Under the pieces are notes generated by a model. It made no database searches. It was not told the origin of the DNA and worked only from the letters and a program-made list of their open reading frames with translations. Shown here piece by piece: positions 26,023 to 35,171 of a stretch of 64,000 bases of DNA (positions are counted from its first letter, which is position 1; the number at the start of each line of letters is the position of its first letter). The stretch comes from Myxococcus stipitatus DSM 14675 (GTDB taxonomy: Bacteria; Myxococcota; Myxococcia; Myxococcales; Myxococcaceae). The stretch spans positions 10,187,501 through 10,251,500 of the forward strand of contig NC_020126.1 in the NCBI RefSeq assembly GCF_000331735.1, given 5' to 3'. Position numbers and translations under genes: made by a program.

Positions 26023-26330
26023 GCCAGAAGAACTAAGGGGTTGGGCTCGCGCCCGGGAGAGCGCCCCTTCAGGCGGAATCGGCGCATCGGCGGATGCCGG
26101 CCTCTCTTCGCCTCCAGGCAGCCGAGGGCTCCGGCACTGCGGGCCACCTCCCGCCCACTGTTGAACAGCGAGGGCCCGCTCCTCACCTGGAGCGGACACT
26201 GCCCACACCTCCCCAGGCGGGAACTGTCCACCCAGCCACGGGGGGCGGCTTCACGAATGGACAGGAGGGTTCCTACACTCCCGGCCGGAAGCTCACGGGC
26301 CGGCTGGGCTCCCAACCCGGGAGGTATGCG
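26023..26330. other. 308 bp divergent intergenic region
   Basis: It separates the oxidoreductase (leftward) from the LVIVD lipoprotein (rightward). It should hold both promoters. I find no convincing hexamers, repeats or small gene; open frames continue through it from both sides without a ribosome site or homology. Confidence 0.4.
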
Positions 26331-27911
26331 ATGCGATGCGCGCATCTCGCATGGACAGTCCTGCTCGCCTGCGTGGCGGCGGGCTGCTCCTCTCCAGCCG
26401 CGGCTCCCTGGGATGGGAGCTACACCGCGCTCGAGGAGTGGGGCGACTGGACGGACACCGGCCCCTTGTCCGCCTGCCGGGTGCTCGAGAGCGGCGCGGA
26501 GTGTGGGAGCGGCGACTCCTTCGACTTGTCCGCGTGCAAGCTCCGCTCGCTGGAGGGGCTGGAGCGGCAGGGCGTGTACCGCAGCGAGCTGCGCTTCGAT
26601 GCCCGAGGGACGCAGGGCGTGCGCATGGCGACCCGCGGCGGAGGCTTCAAGCTGAACACCCGGGGCATTCCGGAGCAGGTCCAGGGGACGCAGGCCATCG
26701 CGGGCGTGTGGGACGCGCGGATGCTCCTCATCTCCAGCTACTCGCAGGACGAGGGCTTCTTCACCTTCGCGGGCTGCAACGCGGTGACTCCGCGCTCGCT
26801 GACGGGGTGCTTCTCGCGCTGTCGGCAGGGCGTGCTGGTGGAGTCCGGGACGTTCCGCGCCGAGCGCGTGGCCCGCTTCAAGGGCGAGCACGAAATCTCC
26901 GGCGGGATGCAGGTGGTCTCCGAGAGCCCGGTGGAGCTGGGCATGCCCGTGGACCTCCAGGTCCTCGGCGACTGGGCCTATGTCGTCTCGCAGGACAGCG
27001 CGGGGCAGGGCCCGGGGGGACTCACGGTGTTCGATGTCCACGAGCCCTCCGCGCCCGTGCAGGTGGCGCGGATGAAGCTCACGGGGGACTCCGACTGGCG
27101 CGGGGCGACGTCGCGGAACGGCGTGCTCTATGTCGCGAGCGCGAAGTCGGGCGTGGTGCTGTTCGACATCTCGCGGCCGGAGGCGCCCGTGTTCCTGCGC
27201 CGGGCGTTGGACAAGTCCGCGGGCGTGGGAATGGTGAGCGTGGACGGGGACCGGCTCTACGCGGTGGGTCTGGACGCCAAGGCCGGCACGATGATGTTCG
27301 ACATCTCCACGCCCGCGGAGCCCAAGCTCCTCCAACACATTGTCTCCGGTGCTCGTTTGATGGACGAGCCCTCTTCCTCGCAGGGGCCCGTGAGCTACGA
27401 GGGGCGCCTGTATGTGAATCATCGGGGAGAGGGGTTGCAGGTCGTCGACACGCGCACGGAACCCGGGGTCCGGGTGCTGGGGCGCTACACGTATCCGCAC
27501 GCCAACAGCCGCGCGAGCGCGGTGGGCACCTTCGCGGGGCGCACCGTCGCGTTCGAGAGCAGCCTGGGCGTGGGGGCTCGGCTGCGCGTGCTGGATGTCA
27601 GCGAGCCCCTGCACATCGTGAAGATTGGGGAGTACGGCCTGCGCGCTGTCGTGTCACCGCGCGCGATGGAGCTGCGCGGCTCACGGCTGTACCTGACGTA
27701 CCACCAGGAGGGGCTGCGCGTGCTCGACGTGAGCAACCCCACGCTGCCGCGCGAGGTGGCGTACTTCAACAGCTTCCGCGAGACGGACGCGGGACGCGGG
27801 GACACACTGGAGGAGGGCGCCACCGGCCTCCAGGTGCCCGGGGATGGCCATGTCTACATCGTGGACACGGCCCGCGGGCTCATCGTGCTGACGGAACCAC
27901 CGCCGCCGTGA
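26331..27911 (+). CDS. LVIVD-repeat beta-propeller lipoprotein
   Basis: 526 residues. The signal peptide ends in a lipobox (VAAGC, near residue 19). From about 220 on there are at least six LVIVD-type repeats, e.g. LTVFDVHEPSAPVQVA, VVLFDISRPEAPVFLR, MMFDISTPAEPKLLQ, LRVLDVSEPLHIVKI and LRVLDVSNPTLPREVA, which should build a surface beta-propeller. The N-terminal part has several Cys residues. It is probably an outer membrane lipoprotein with a binding or adhesive role. The ATG at 26331 has GGGAGG seven bases upstream. Its stop lies one base from the stop of the convergent DUF3226 gene. Confidence 0.85.
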   Translation: MRCAHLAWTVLLACVAAGCSSPAAAPWDGSYTALEEWGDWTDTGPLSACRVLESGAECGSGDSFDLSACKLRSLEGLERQGVYRSELRFDARGTQGVRMATRGGGFKLNTRGIPEQVQGTQAIAGVWDARMLLISSYSQDEGFFTFAGCNAVTPRSLTGCFSRCRQGVLVESGTFRAERVARFKGEHEISGGMQVVSESPVELGMPVDLQVLGDWAYVVSQDSAGQGPGGLTVFDVHEPSAPVQVARMKLTGDSDWRGATSRNGVLYVASAKSGVVLFDISRPEAPVFLRRALDKSAGVGMVSVDGDRLYAVGLDAKAGTMMFDISTPAEPKLLQHIVSGARLMDEPSSSQGPVSYEGRLYVNHRGEGLQVVDTRTEPGVRVLGRYTYPHANSRASAVGTFAGRTVAFESSLGVGARLRVLDVSEPLHIVKIGEYGLRAVVSPRAMELRGSRLYLTYHQEGLRVLDVSNPTLPREVAYFNSFRETDAGRGDTLEEGATGLQVPGDGHVYIVDTARGLIVLTEPPPP

Positions 27912-27912
27912 G

Positions 27913-28536
27913 TCAGAGGCTCTGGAGGAAGGCCCTGAGCGGATCGAAAACAGGATGGGCCGGGTCGATGCCCTGTGGCTCTGTCAGTGCCTGGTAGAAC
28001 CGGAGCGGGGACGGGAGCATCGAGAGGTAGGCGCTGAGCCACCCTTTGTCCCTGAGCGCCTGGGTGGGTTGAGGCGCGCCCGAACAGGCCACGAACGTGT
28101 TCACACACTGGGCCAGTTGCGGACTCCGGACCGCCTGCATGCAGAGCTTCTCGATGCTGCCGATCTGCTGGCCGTCTGGCGCGATGAACACTCCCAGCTT
28201 GCGCGGTTGCCCCGCCAACGCACCGTGAACGGTAGGCGTTCCTGGAGCCGCTCCCAGAATCTGTAGGACTTGCTGAGCAAGGGACTGCGCCTTGCTCGTG
28301 TCATCTTCCATGTCGAACAGGACGCCCACGCTGCGCGCATGACTGAAGCTCGGGGCCATGGTGGCGAGCCTGGCGAGGCTGGGCAGGTCTTCGCGCCCTT
28401 GCGCCTTCCAGGCCACCAAGCCGGCCCAGGTGGTCGGGCCCGCGACGGCCTCACAGAGCCGGAGTTCGTCGCCCCCTTCGACGAGCAACAAGCCAAACGG
28501 CTTCGTTGGGAATTGTGGATTCGGGGTGCGACTCAT
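27913..28536 (-). CDS. DUF3226 TOPRIM-like protein, partner of OLD-type ATPase
   Basis: 207 residues. The N-terminal LLLVEGGDELRL has the TOPRIM-style glutamate (E20); VGVLFDMEDDTSKAQ (D75, D78, D79) gives the acidic cluster; LGVFIAPDGQQIGSIEKL and the closing AYLSMLPSPLRFYQAL match DUF3226. This family is related to OLD nuclease TOPRIM domains and to DUF4435 (AriB of PARIS). Its start overlaps the ATPase stop by four bases, so the two are coupled and probably form a complex. Codon use is less G+C-rich than its neighbours, suggesting transfer. The nuclease or RNA target is unknown. Confidence 0.75.
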   Translation of the reverse strand: MSRTPNPQFPTKPFGLLLVEGGDELRLCEAVAGPTTWAGLVAWKAQGREDLPSLARLATMAPSFSHARSVGVLFDMEDDTSKAQSLAQQVLQILGAAPGTPTVHGALAGQPRKLGVFIAPDGQQIGSIEKLCMQAVRSPQLAQCVNTFVACSGAPQPTQALRDKGWLSAYLSMLPSPLRFYQALTEPQGIDPAHPVFDPLRAFLQSL

Positions 28537-29570
28537 CCACGAATCTCCACGCCCATCCGCGACGCGGCTTCGACCAGGTTCCGGTCGTAGACTACAGCTT
28601 TCGTCTCTCGCTTTTGCTTGTCCAAGCGAATGACACGGAGCCCCTCATCGCCACGTGCGGCGAAGGCGCGGCATGCAGCCTGGACACATTCTTCAGAATG
28701 CGTCGTCGCGAAGATTTGTGCATCTCGAAAACGAGATGCCTCCGCAATCCAGCCCCAGATGGACTCCATCGAGCTGTGGTGGATCCCATTCTCGACTTCG
28801 TCGATGCAGACCACGGAGCGCTCTGGCGAAGCCAGCGACACCGCGAGTTCAAAGATTCGCTTCGCCCCTTCGCCCATCATGCTCAGTGGGAGAAGCCCAT
28901 CATGCTCGAGGTCCACAAATACCGCGGCGCGCTCTCCCGTGGGGGCCAGCAGCTCAATCCCCGAAACACGCGCATTGATGAGACGCAAGAGGTCGACAAC
29001 GGTGCCGCCACGCCCTTGCTGTTTCATCCTCGACAATGCTTGAACATCCGCAGCGCCGATTCTTGGGCTCGGCCCCATCCAGCCTGATCCGCTTGCGGAA
29101 ATGAGGCGTGGAACCTCGAGCTTCGTTCCATCGAAGGCAATGGAGTGTTCCCCGCGAGTTCCTCGAGTAAAATTCCATTTCAGCGCCCACGACTTCTTGG
29201 CCCCGATGAGACTGTCTATTCCTGATGGAATAGCCTGTGGGCGCGCCGACACCTTACTCATCGACAGCTCGACCTGTTCGCCCCGCTCGTTGGCTCCCTC
29301 GGCATGAAAGCCTCGTGCCGCGTCCATCTTCCTGAAGACAGGGAGCCAGAAATCGTCGAAGTCCTCCACATTGGCATCCGGATGGCGGAGCAACTGCAGC
29401 GACATCAGCACCATCCCTGCATCCTCTGGCAACCGGAGCATCTCCAGCGCCTCCATCAGCGCCGTCTTGCCACTGTCGTTCCTACCGATGATGAGGTTCA
29501 CACGGCCCAGCCCCTCCACATGGAGCCGTTCGATGCCTCGGAAGTTCTCAACGGTCGCGGACGTCAACAT
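28533..29570 (-). CDS. OLD-type ABC/AAA ATPase of a two-gene module
   Basis: 345 residues. Walker A is GRNDSGKT (29-36) after MLTSATVENFRGIERLHVEG; a signature-like SMMGEGAKRIFELAVSLA (230-247) precedes Walker B VVCIDEVENGIHHS (D257, E258) and the H-loop ATTHS (H291). This is the AAA_15/AAA_21 type of OLD, Gabija and PARIS AriA. All ATPase residues are present; the TOPRIM domain is on the next gene. The frame extends further upstream, but ATG 29570 begins the conserved N-terminus. G+C is visibly lower than in the flanks. It starts 41 bp after the GGDEF gene on the same strand. Confidence 0.85.
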   Translation of the reverse strand: MLTSATVENFRGIERLHVEGLGRVNLIIGRNDSGKTALMEALEMLRLPEDAGMVLMSLQLLRHPDANVEDFDDFWLPVFRKMDAARGFHAEGANERGEQVELSMSKVSARPQAIPSGIDSLIGAKKSWALKWNFTRGTRGEHSIAFDGTKLEVPRLISASGSGWMGPSPRIGAADVQALSRMKQQGRGGTVVDLLRLINARVSGIELLAPTGERAAVFVDLEHDGLLPLSMMGEGAKRIFELAVSLASPERSVVCIDEVENGIHHSSMESIWGWIAEASRFRDAQIFATTHSEECVQAACRAFAARGDEGLRVIRLDKQKRETKAVVYDRNLVEAASRMGVEIRG

Positions 29571-29611
29571 GGCTGGACTCTTAGCAGAAGCACACCCAAG
29601 CGGGCCTCCAC

Positions 29612-31639
29612 TCACACCTCGATGCGGTTGCGGCCGTTGGACTTCGCCCGGTGCAGCCGGACGTCCGCGGCGCGCAGCAGGTCCTCCAGGGAGCCTCCGT
29701 CCACGGGCGCCTCCGCGATGCCCACGCTCAGCGTCACGTGGAAGGACTCTCCCCCGTCGCCGTCGAAGGTCATCTGCGCCACCTCCGCCATCGTGCGCGA
29801 CAGAATCGCCTTGGCGCTCGCGGCCGTCTCTCCCAACAGCCCCACCACCAGCTCCTCCCCACCCCACCGTCCGCGCACGTCCTCCCGGCGGAAGCGCGAG
29901 CCCAACAGCCGCCCCAGCCGCGCCAGCACGCGGTCTCCCGCCAGGTGCCCGTACCGGTCATTCACCTGCTTGAAGTGGTCCACGTCCAGGAAGCACAGCG
30001 CCAACGAGCGATGCTGCCGCCGCGCCTCCGACAAGCGCGCCCGCATCCCCTCGATGAATGGCTTGCGCGTCAGCAGCCCCGTCAGCGCGTCCCGCTCCAC
30101 CCGCTCCTTCGACAGCCGCGCCCGCTCCAGCCGCGCCTGCACCCGCGCCCGCAGCTCCTCCCTCAACACCGGCTTGGAGATGTAGTCGTCCGCCCCCGCC
30201 TGGAACGCCGCCAGCCGAAACTCCAACCCCAGGTGCGCCGTAATCAACAACACCGGCAGGTCCTGCCACGTCGGCGTCGAGCGCAGGATGCGGCACAAAT
30301 CAAACCCGCTGGGCCCCGGCATCTGCACGTCCAACAACAACAGGTCCGGCCGATGCTCCGCCAACGACTCCATCAGCCGGTGCGCATCCCCCAACCCCAC
30401 CACCTCCACCTGCTCGCTCGCCAGCGCATGCACCAGCGCGGAGATGGCCTCCGGGTCGTCATCCACCACCAGCACCCGCGCCCGCTCCGGACGCCGCGCC
30501 GCCACCAGTCGCTCCGCCGCCGCCACGAAGTCCGGCCCCGTGAAGGGCCTGGGCAGGAACATCGACGCCCCCGCGTGCGCCGCCACCACCCGCTCCTCCA
30601 GCCCTCCCTTCGCGCCCGTGAACACCAACGGCAACGAGCCCAGCCCCTCCGCCGAGCGCAGCAGGTGCGCCGCCTGCACGCCCCCCATCTCGCCCCCCAG
30701 GTGCATGTGGATGACCACGCCATCCACCCACTGCTTGCGCGCCAGCGCGAGCGCCTCGTCCGCCGTGCGCGCGCACAGCACCCGCACCACGTGCGAGCGC
30801 CCCAGCCGCTCCGCCTCCGCGAGCAACTCCGCGTCCTCGTCCACCACCAGCAGCACGCCCTCCGTCGGCAACACCGCCGGGGGCAGCTCCTTGTGCACCG
30901 GCATCACCGGCACCGACGCCGTCGCCGCCAGCTCGCGGAACGCCACGTCCACCATGCCCCAGTCCAGCCGGGCCCCATCCCCCCCGGCCCGCAGCGCGTC
31001 CTCGAGCCGCCCCGCCGCCAGGCTCACCTCGGAGAAGCCATAGCTGCCCGCCGTGCCGTGCAGCTTGTGCGTGATGATGGACGCCTGCTCCAGCGACTCG
31101 CGGTTGCCCTCGCGCGCCTCGCCCAGCAGCGTCTGGAGCCCCTCCACCTTGTCCTTCAGCCGCGCGCCGTACTCCGCGTTGAGCGCCACCAGGCTCGCCG
31201 CCAGCTCGTCGCGCAGCGGGTCCACGTCCGCCAACGCCCGAGGGCCCGTCGGCGGCGGCGGCAGCTTCTTGGCGAAGAGCTGATTCACCCAGAGGAACAG
31301 CTCCTCCGGCCGGTAGGGCTTGTGGATGATGCGCGCGACCTTCAGCTGCCGCGTCAACATCTCGTGGCTCTTCAGGTCCTTCCAGAACGCCGAGGCGAAC
31401 AACACCGGCAGGTCCGGCAACGTCTTGCGCAGCTCGCGAATGAAGTCCGCCCCCGTCACCCCCGGCAACAGCCCGTCCACGATGGCCGCGTCCACCGGCA
31501 TCTTCGACAGCAGCGTGCGCGCCTCCGCCGCCGTGCGCGCCGCCTCCACCCGGTAGCCCTTCTCGCGCAGGAAGGCGCCGACCAGCGTCTGAAGGTCCTT
31601 GTCGTCCTCGAGGAACAGGAGCGTCTTGGCTTCATTCAT
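29612..31639 (-). CDS. REC-Hpt-REC-REC-GGDEF response regulator, diguanylate cyclase
   Basis: 675 residues. REC1 (about 5-122) has DD-IVD-K signature residues; an Hpt domain follows (about 150-230, phospho-His in ITHKLHGTAGSYGF); a second REC-like domain (about 265-385) has lost the phospho-acceptor (VVIHMHLGGE in place of LLLDxxMP); REC3 (about 395-515) is intact (LLLLDVQMPG, K in ISKPV); then GGDEF (about 525-675) with active-site GGEEL and FLDVDHFKQVNDRYGH. It should make c-di-GMP under control of the upstream hybrid kinase. Its start overlaps the kinase stop by four bases. Confidence 0.9.
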   Translation of the reverse strand: MNEAKTLLFLEDDKDLQTLVGAFLREKGYRVEAARTAAEARTLLSKMPVDAAIVDGLLPGVTGADFIRELRKTLPDLPVLFASAFWKDLKSHEMLTRQLKVARIIHKPYRPEELFLWVNQLFAKKLPPPPTGPRALADVDPLRDELAASLVALNAEYGARLKDKVEGLQTLLGEAREGNRESLEQASIITHKLHGTAGSYGFSEVSLAAGRLEDALRAGGDGARLDWGMVDVAFRELAATASVPVMPVHKELPPAVLPTEGVLLVVDEDAELLAEAERLGRSHVVRVLCARTADEALALARKQWVDGVVIHMHLGGEMGGVQAAHLLRSAEGLGSLPLVFTGAKGGLEERVVAAHAGASMFLPRPFTGPDFVAAAERLVAARRPERARVLVVDDDPEAISALVHALASEQVEVVGLGDAHRLMESLAEHRPDLLLLDVQMPGPSGFDLCRILRSTPTWQDLPVLLITAHLGLEFRLAAFQAGADDYISKPVLREELRARVQARLERARLSKERVERDALTGLLTRKPFIEGMRARLSEARRQHRSLALCFLDVDHFKQVNDRYGHLAGDRVLARLGRLLGSRFRREDVRGRWGGEELVVGLLGETAASAKAILSRTMAEVAQMTFDGDGGESFHVTLSVGIAEAPVDGGSLEDLLRAADVRLHRAKSNGRNRIEV

Positions 31640-34194
31640 GAAACGACCCTTCTCTCTGATTCGCCGTCCTTGCGCGACAGCAATTCATTCAGCAGCTCAC
31701 GCACGGAGGCCACCAGCTCCTCTTCCGAGGAGCGCGCCTTGCTCAAGTGCCGCGTCATCCCCAGCGTCAGCTGCCGCTGGTCCGCGCGCGACAAGTCCCG
31801 ACCCGTGAAGACGATGAGCGGCGTGGCCCGCCCACGCCCCTGGCGCAGGATGTCCACCACCTCGAACCCGTCCAACCCCGGCAACCCCACGTCCAGCACG
31901 ATGAGGTCCGGCCGCGTCTCACGCGCCAGCTCCACCGCGCTCTCTCCATCCGCGGCCTCGAACACCTGCACCGCCCCCAACCGCTCCAGTCGCGCGCAGA
32001 TGACCCGGCGCGTGGCCACGTCGTCATCCACCACCAACACCCGCGCCTGCCCCGGCCGCCGCATCGCGTGGCGAAGCGCGCTGAGCAGCCGCGCCTCCTC
32101 CAAGGGCTGCGAAATCCAATCCACCCACAGCGCCGCGCCCACGCCCTCGCCCACCGACGAGCGGCCCGACAGCGTCACCACCGGCAGCTCATGCGTGCGA
32201 GGCTGCTCGCGCAGGCTCCGCACCCACTCCAGCGCCTGCCCGTCCGGCATCTGCGTGTCCAACACCACCGCGTCCGGAGACGACTCCTCCAGCAGCTTCG
32301 CGGACTCGGCCAGGCTGGACGCGCGCACCACCCGGTAGCCTTCCTGCGACAGGAGCCCCCTCAACAGCGAGGACAGCTCCGCGTCCGCCGTCACCACCAG
32401 CACCGAGTGCCGCGACGCGCTCAGCGCCGCCGCCGTCACCGCCGGATGCACCCCCGACGAGGCGGAGCGCACCGCCTCCAGCGCGAAGGTGAACGTGGAG
32501 CCCTGGCCCAGCACACTCTCCACCTCGATGCCGCCCCCGTGCTGGTTCACGATGGCCTGGGAGATGGCGAGCCCCAGCCCCGTGCCGCCCTTGGAGCGCG
32601 TGTCCGAGCCGTCCAGCTGCTGGAAGCGCGCGAACAGCTTCGTGCGCTGCTCCTCGGAGATGCCCGGCCCCTGGTCCACCACGCTGAAGCGCACCTGGCC
32701 CTGCCCCTCCAGCCGCGCGTGCACCGCCACCTCCGCGCCCGCGGGAGAGAACTTCACCGCGTTGGACACCAGGTTCGTCAGCACCTGGATGAGCCTGTCC
32801 CGGTCGCCCTTCACCTTGGGCGCCGCCTCCACCACCGGGCGCAGCGACACCCCCGCCGCGTCCGCCATGCCCTTCAGCCCGCTGAATGTCGCCTCCACCA
32901 GCTCATGCACGTCCAGCGTGGCCAGCTTCAGCTCCAGCTTGCCCGCCTCCATCTTCTCCAGGTCGAGGATGTCGTTGATGAGCCGGATGAGGCGCTCGGT
33001 GTTCGTGCGCGCGATGCGCACCATGTCCAGCGCCTCGGCCGGAATCTCCCCGACGATGCCGCCCTCCAAGAGGCCCAGGGAGCCTCGGATGGACGTGAGC
33101 GGCGTGCGCAGCTCATGGCTCACCGTGGAGATGAACTCGTTCTTCATCCGCTCCACCTCCTTGCGCTCGGTGATGTCGCGCACGAAGGCGGTGAAGCGCG
33201 CGGGGCCCGTCCCCGGCACGCGCGCCAGCGTCAGCTCCGCGGGGAAGGTGCTCCCATCCGCGCGCAGACACGAAGACTCGAGTCGCGTGGCATGGCCCGA
33301 CGTGGAGCGCAGCGCCGCGGCCACCTCCTCGCGCTGTCCGGCCGGCAGCGACGCGGGCAGCGCCAGCGAGAGGAAGTCCCGCCCCACCGCCTCCCCCGCC
33401 GTCACCCGGAACACCTGCTCCGCCATGGGGTTGAGCTCGAGCAGCCGCCCCGCCTCGTCCACCAGGACGATGCCGTCCGGCGCCGCCTCCAGGATGGCCG
33501 CCTTGCGCGCCTCCGACACGCGCTGCTCCTCGCTGGCCCGCACCAGCGCCCGCCCCCGCTCCTCCACCCGCGTCTCCAGGTCCGCGTTGAGCGTGGCCAG
33601 CTCCGCCGACGCGCGCGACAGCCGCACCAGCACCACCACCACGTACCCGCCCAACAGCAGCGACACCGCGAAGAACACGATGCGCGTGCGCTCGTTGCCG
33701 CGCTGCGCCCGCTCGTGGAGCTGGAGGAACGTGGTGACGGCCCGCTCGGCCTGGGTGCTGGCGGAGCGCTCCAGCAGCGCCTGCATCGCGACGTCCGCCT
33801 CGCGCCGCTCGCCCCGCGCCTGCGCGTCCCGAGAGCGCTCCAAGAGCGCCCGGTTGTCCTCCAGCGCGCGCAGGTACGACTCCAGCGAGGCGTGCATCAC
33901 CCGCTGCTCCTCGTCCGAGAGGAAGGACGGCAGCTCCCGCAGCGCCTGCGCGCGCGCCTCGAGGGCGTCGAAGGCGGAAGCGTCCGAGCCATGCAGCTCC
34001 GGCAGCCCCAGGCGGGAGCGCAGCGCGTCCTGCTCCAGCTCCGCGCTGGCCTGACGCAGCTGCTGCAGCCGCGTGCGGTAGCCGTCGTTCTGCGCCATCT
34101 CCCACGGACGGCCCACGACGAACAGGCCACACAGCATCAGCAGCGCCCCCACCGCCAGCGCCACCGAGCGCTTGGACAGGCGCGTCTGCCTCAT
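31636..34194 (-). CDS. Transmembrane hybrid histidine kinase (PAS-HisKA-HATPase-REC-REC)
   Basis: 852 residues. TM1 (about 9-30), a helical periplasmic sensor of about 150 residues, TM2 (about 190-210), a coiled coil, PAS (about 235-345, EAAPDGIVLVDEAGRLLELN), HisKA (VSHELRTPLTS, H360), HATPase (NLVSNAVKFSP, DQGPGIS, GGTGLGLAIS) and two C-terminal REC domains. REC-a keeps its acceptor (VVLDTQMP) but lacks the usual acidic pair (VLVVTADAEL); REC-b (VLVVDDDV, LIVLDVGLPG) is intact. ATG 34194 begins MRQTRLSKRS just before TM1 and overlaps the preceding REC gene by four bases. It is the centre of a three-gene phosphorelay operon. Confidence 0.93.
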   Translation of the reverse strand: MRQTRLSKRSVALAVGALLMLCGLFVVGRPWEMAQNDGYRTRLQQLRQASAELEQDALRSRLGLPELHGSDASAFDALEARAQALRELPSFLSDEEQRVMHASLESYLRALEDNRALLERSRDAQARGERREADVAMQALLERSASTQAERAVTTFLQLHERAQRGNERTRIVFFAVSLLLGGYVVVVLVRLSRASAELATLNADLETRVEERGRALVRASEEQRVSEARKAAILEAAPDGIVLVDEAGRLLELNPMAEQVFRVTAGEAVGRDFLSLALPASLPAGQREEVAAALRSTSGHATRLESSCLRADGSTFPAELTLARVPGTGPARFTAFVRDITERKEVERMKNEFISTVSHELRTPLTSIRGSLGLLEGGIVGEIPAEALDMVRIARTNTERLIRLINDILDLEKMEAGKLELKLATLDVHELVEATFSGLKGMADAAGVSLRPVVEAAPKVKGDRDRLIQVLTNLVSNAVKFSPAGAEVAVHARLEGQGQVRFSVVDQGPGISEEQRTKLFARFQQLDGSDTRSKGGTGLGLAISQAIVNQHGGGIEVESVLGQGSTFTFALEAVRSASSGVHPAVTAAALSASRHSVLVVTADAELSSLLRGLLSQEGYRVVRASSLAESAKLLEESSPDAVVLDTQMPDGQALEWVRSLREQPRTHELPVVTLSGRSSVGEGVGAALWVDWISQPLEEARLLSALRHAMRRPGQARVLVVDDDVATRRVICARLERLGAVQVFEAADGESAVELARETRPDLIVLDVGLPGLDGFEVVDILRQGRGRATPLIVFTGRDLSRADQRQLTLGMTRHLSKARSSEEELVASVRELLNELLSRKDGESERRVVS

Positions 34195-34568
34195 CCCGGC
34201 ACCAGCTTGCGGATCTCCTGCGGCAGCGTCATGGGGTCGAACGGCTTGCCGATGACCCCCAGCGCCCCGAGCTCCAGGTAGCGGGCCACCTCCTGCTTCT
34301 GCACCTTCGCCGTCATGAAGATGATGGGCGTGGCCGCGGTGGCGGGCTGCTCGCGCAGCTTCGCGAAGGTGGTGGGCCCATCCATGCCGGGCATCATCAC
34401 GTCCAGGAGGATGAGGTCGGGCTGCTCCGCGGCCGCCTTGGTCAGCGCCTCGTTCCCGGACGCGGCCAGCACCGTCTCCCACCCGCCGACACGACCCAGA
34501 CTCAGCTTGCCGATGGCGCGAATGTCTTCTTCATCGTCCACCAGCATCACCTTGCGCAGCGTCGTCAT
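34191..34568 (-). CDS. Single-domain response regulator
   Basis: 125 residues, one REC domain and no output domain. MLVDDEEDIR gives the acidic pair, LILLDVMMPGMDG the phospho-acceptor Asp, FMTAK the Thr position and GKPFDP the Lys. It is the first gene of the operon with the hybrid kinase and the GGDEF protein, with a 4-base overlap, so it probably acts as a phosphate shuttle or sink in that relay. ATG 34568 has GGAG 11 bases upstream; a GTG three codons earlier sits too close to the ribosome site. Confidence 0.93.
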   Translation of the reverse strand: MTTLRKVMLVDDEEDIRAIGKLSLGRVGGWETVLAASGNEALTKAAAEQPDLILLDVMMPGMDGPTTFAKLREQPATAATPIIFMTAKVQKQEVARYLELGALGVIGKPFDPMTLPQEIRKLVPG

Positions 34569-34646
34569 GGGGGGCACATCTCCGAGTCAGGGGGCGTGTG
34601 ACTTCAACACGCGGCCCCACCCCATTCCCAGCCCCCCGCCGAGCGC

Positions 34647-35081
34647 CTAGCCCGTCTTGCGACGCTTCATCGCGCGCAGGGGCCTGGCCGGAGCGGCCGG
34701 AGGCATGACCGAGACGACGGCGTTCACCACGCGCGAGACGGCGCGGAGCTGCGAGGGCTGGAGGTCCCGCAGCTTGCGCGTCATGCGCCGCAGCTCCAGC
34801 GGGTCTTCCCGCTCCGGCTTGCGTGGCGTGACGGGCGTCACCGAGGCACCGCCCCGGCCCACGCCCAGCAGCGTATCCGAGGACACCTGGAGCACGTCAC
34901 ACAGCCGCTTCAGCGTTTGCGTACGAGGCAACATTCGCCCCCGCTCCAGCCGGCTGTAGACCTCCATGGCCATGCCCACACGCTCCGCCACGTCGCTCTG
35001 GGTCAGGCCCAAACGCAGGCGAGCAACACGCGCGGCACCACCCAGGATGGCCGCGAGCTTGTGGTCAACGGGCTCACGCAT
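34647..35081 (-). CDS. XRE-type HTH regulator, tandem paralogue 1
   Basis: 144 residues. The N-terminal Cro/CI helix-turn-helix is ARLRLGLTQSDVAERVGMAMEVYSRLERGRMLPRTQTLKRLCDVL. A Pro/Thr-rich linker leads to a helical C-terminal domain (DPLELRRMTRKLRDLQPSQLRAVSRVV). The neighbouring gene at 35172-35543 has the same two-part layout, so they arose by tandem duplication. They are encoded just upstream of the REC/hybrid kinase operon and divergent from the Ser/Thr kinase, and could regulate either. ATG 35081 begins the conserved region; the upstream frame is not protein-like. Confidence 0.85.
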   Translation of the reverse strand: MREPVDHKLAAILGGAARVARLRLGLTQSDVAERVGMAMEVYSRLERGRMLPRTQTLKRLCDVLQVSSDTLLGVGRGGASVTPVTPRKPEREDPLELRRMTRKLRDLQPSQLRAVSRVVNAVVSVMPPAAPARPLRAMKRRKTG

Positions 35082-35171
35082 GATGGACGGAGCGTCGCAC
35101 GGCCCCGGAGTGACGCAAGTTTCCCGTCCCCGAGTCCCAGGGCCCACGCGCCAGGGGAGGCCTCCCCCGCG

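Noticed and set aside
27913..29570. Canonical PARIS or Gabija system
   Set aside because: The second protein looks like DUF3226, not DUF4435 (AriB), and there is no UvrD-like helicase (GajB) and no TOPRIM fused to the ATPase. I call it only related.
31747..34281. An 844-codon plus-strand frame
   Set aside because: Antisense of the hybrid histidine kinase; Arg/His-rich and without any motif. Similar antisense frames behind other genes were left out for the same reason.
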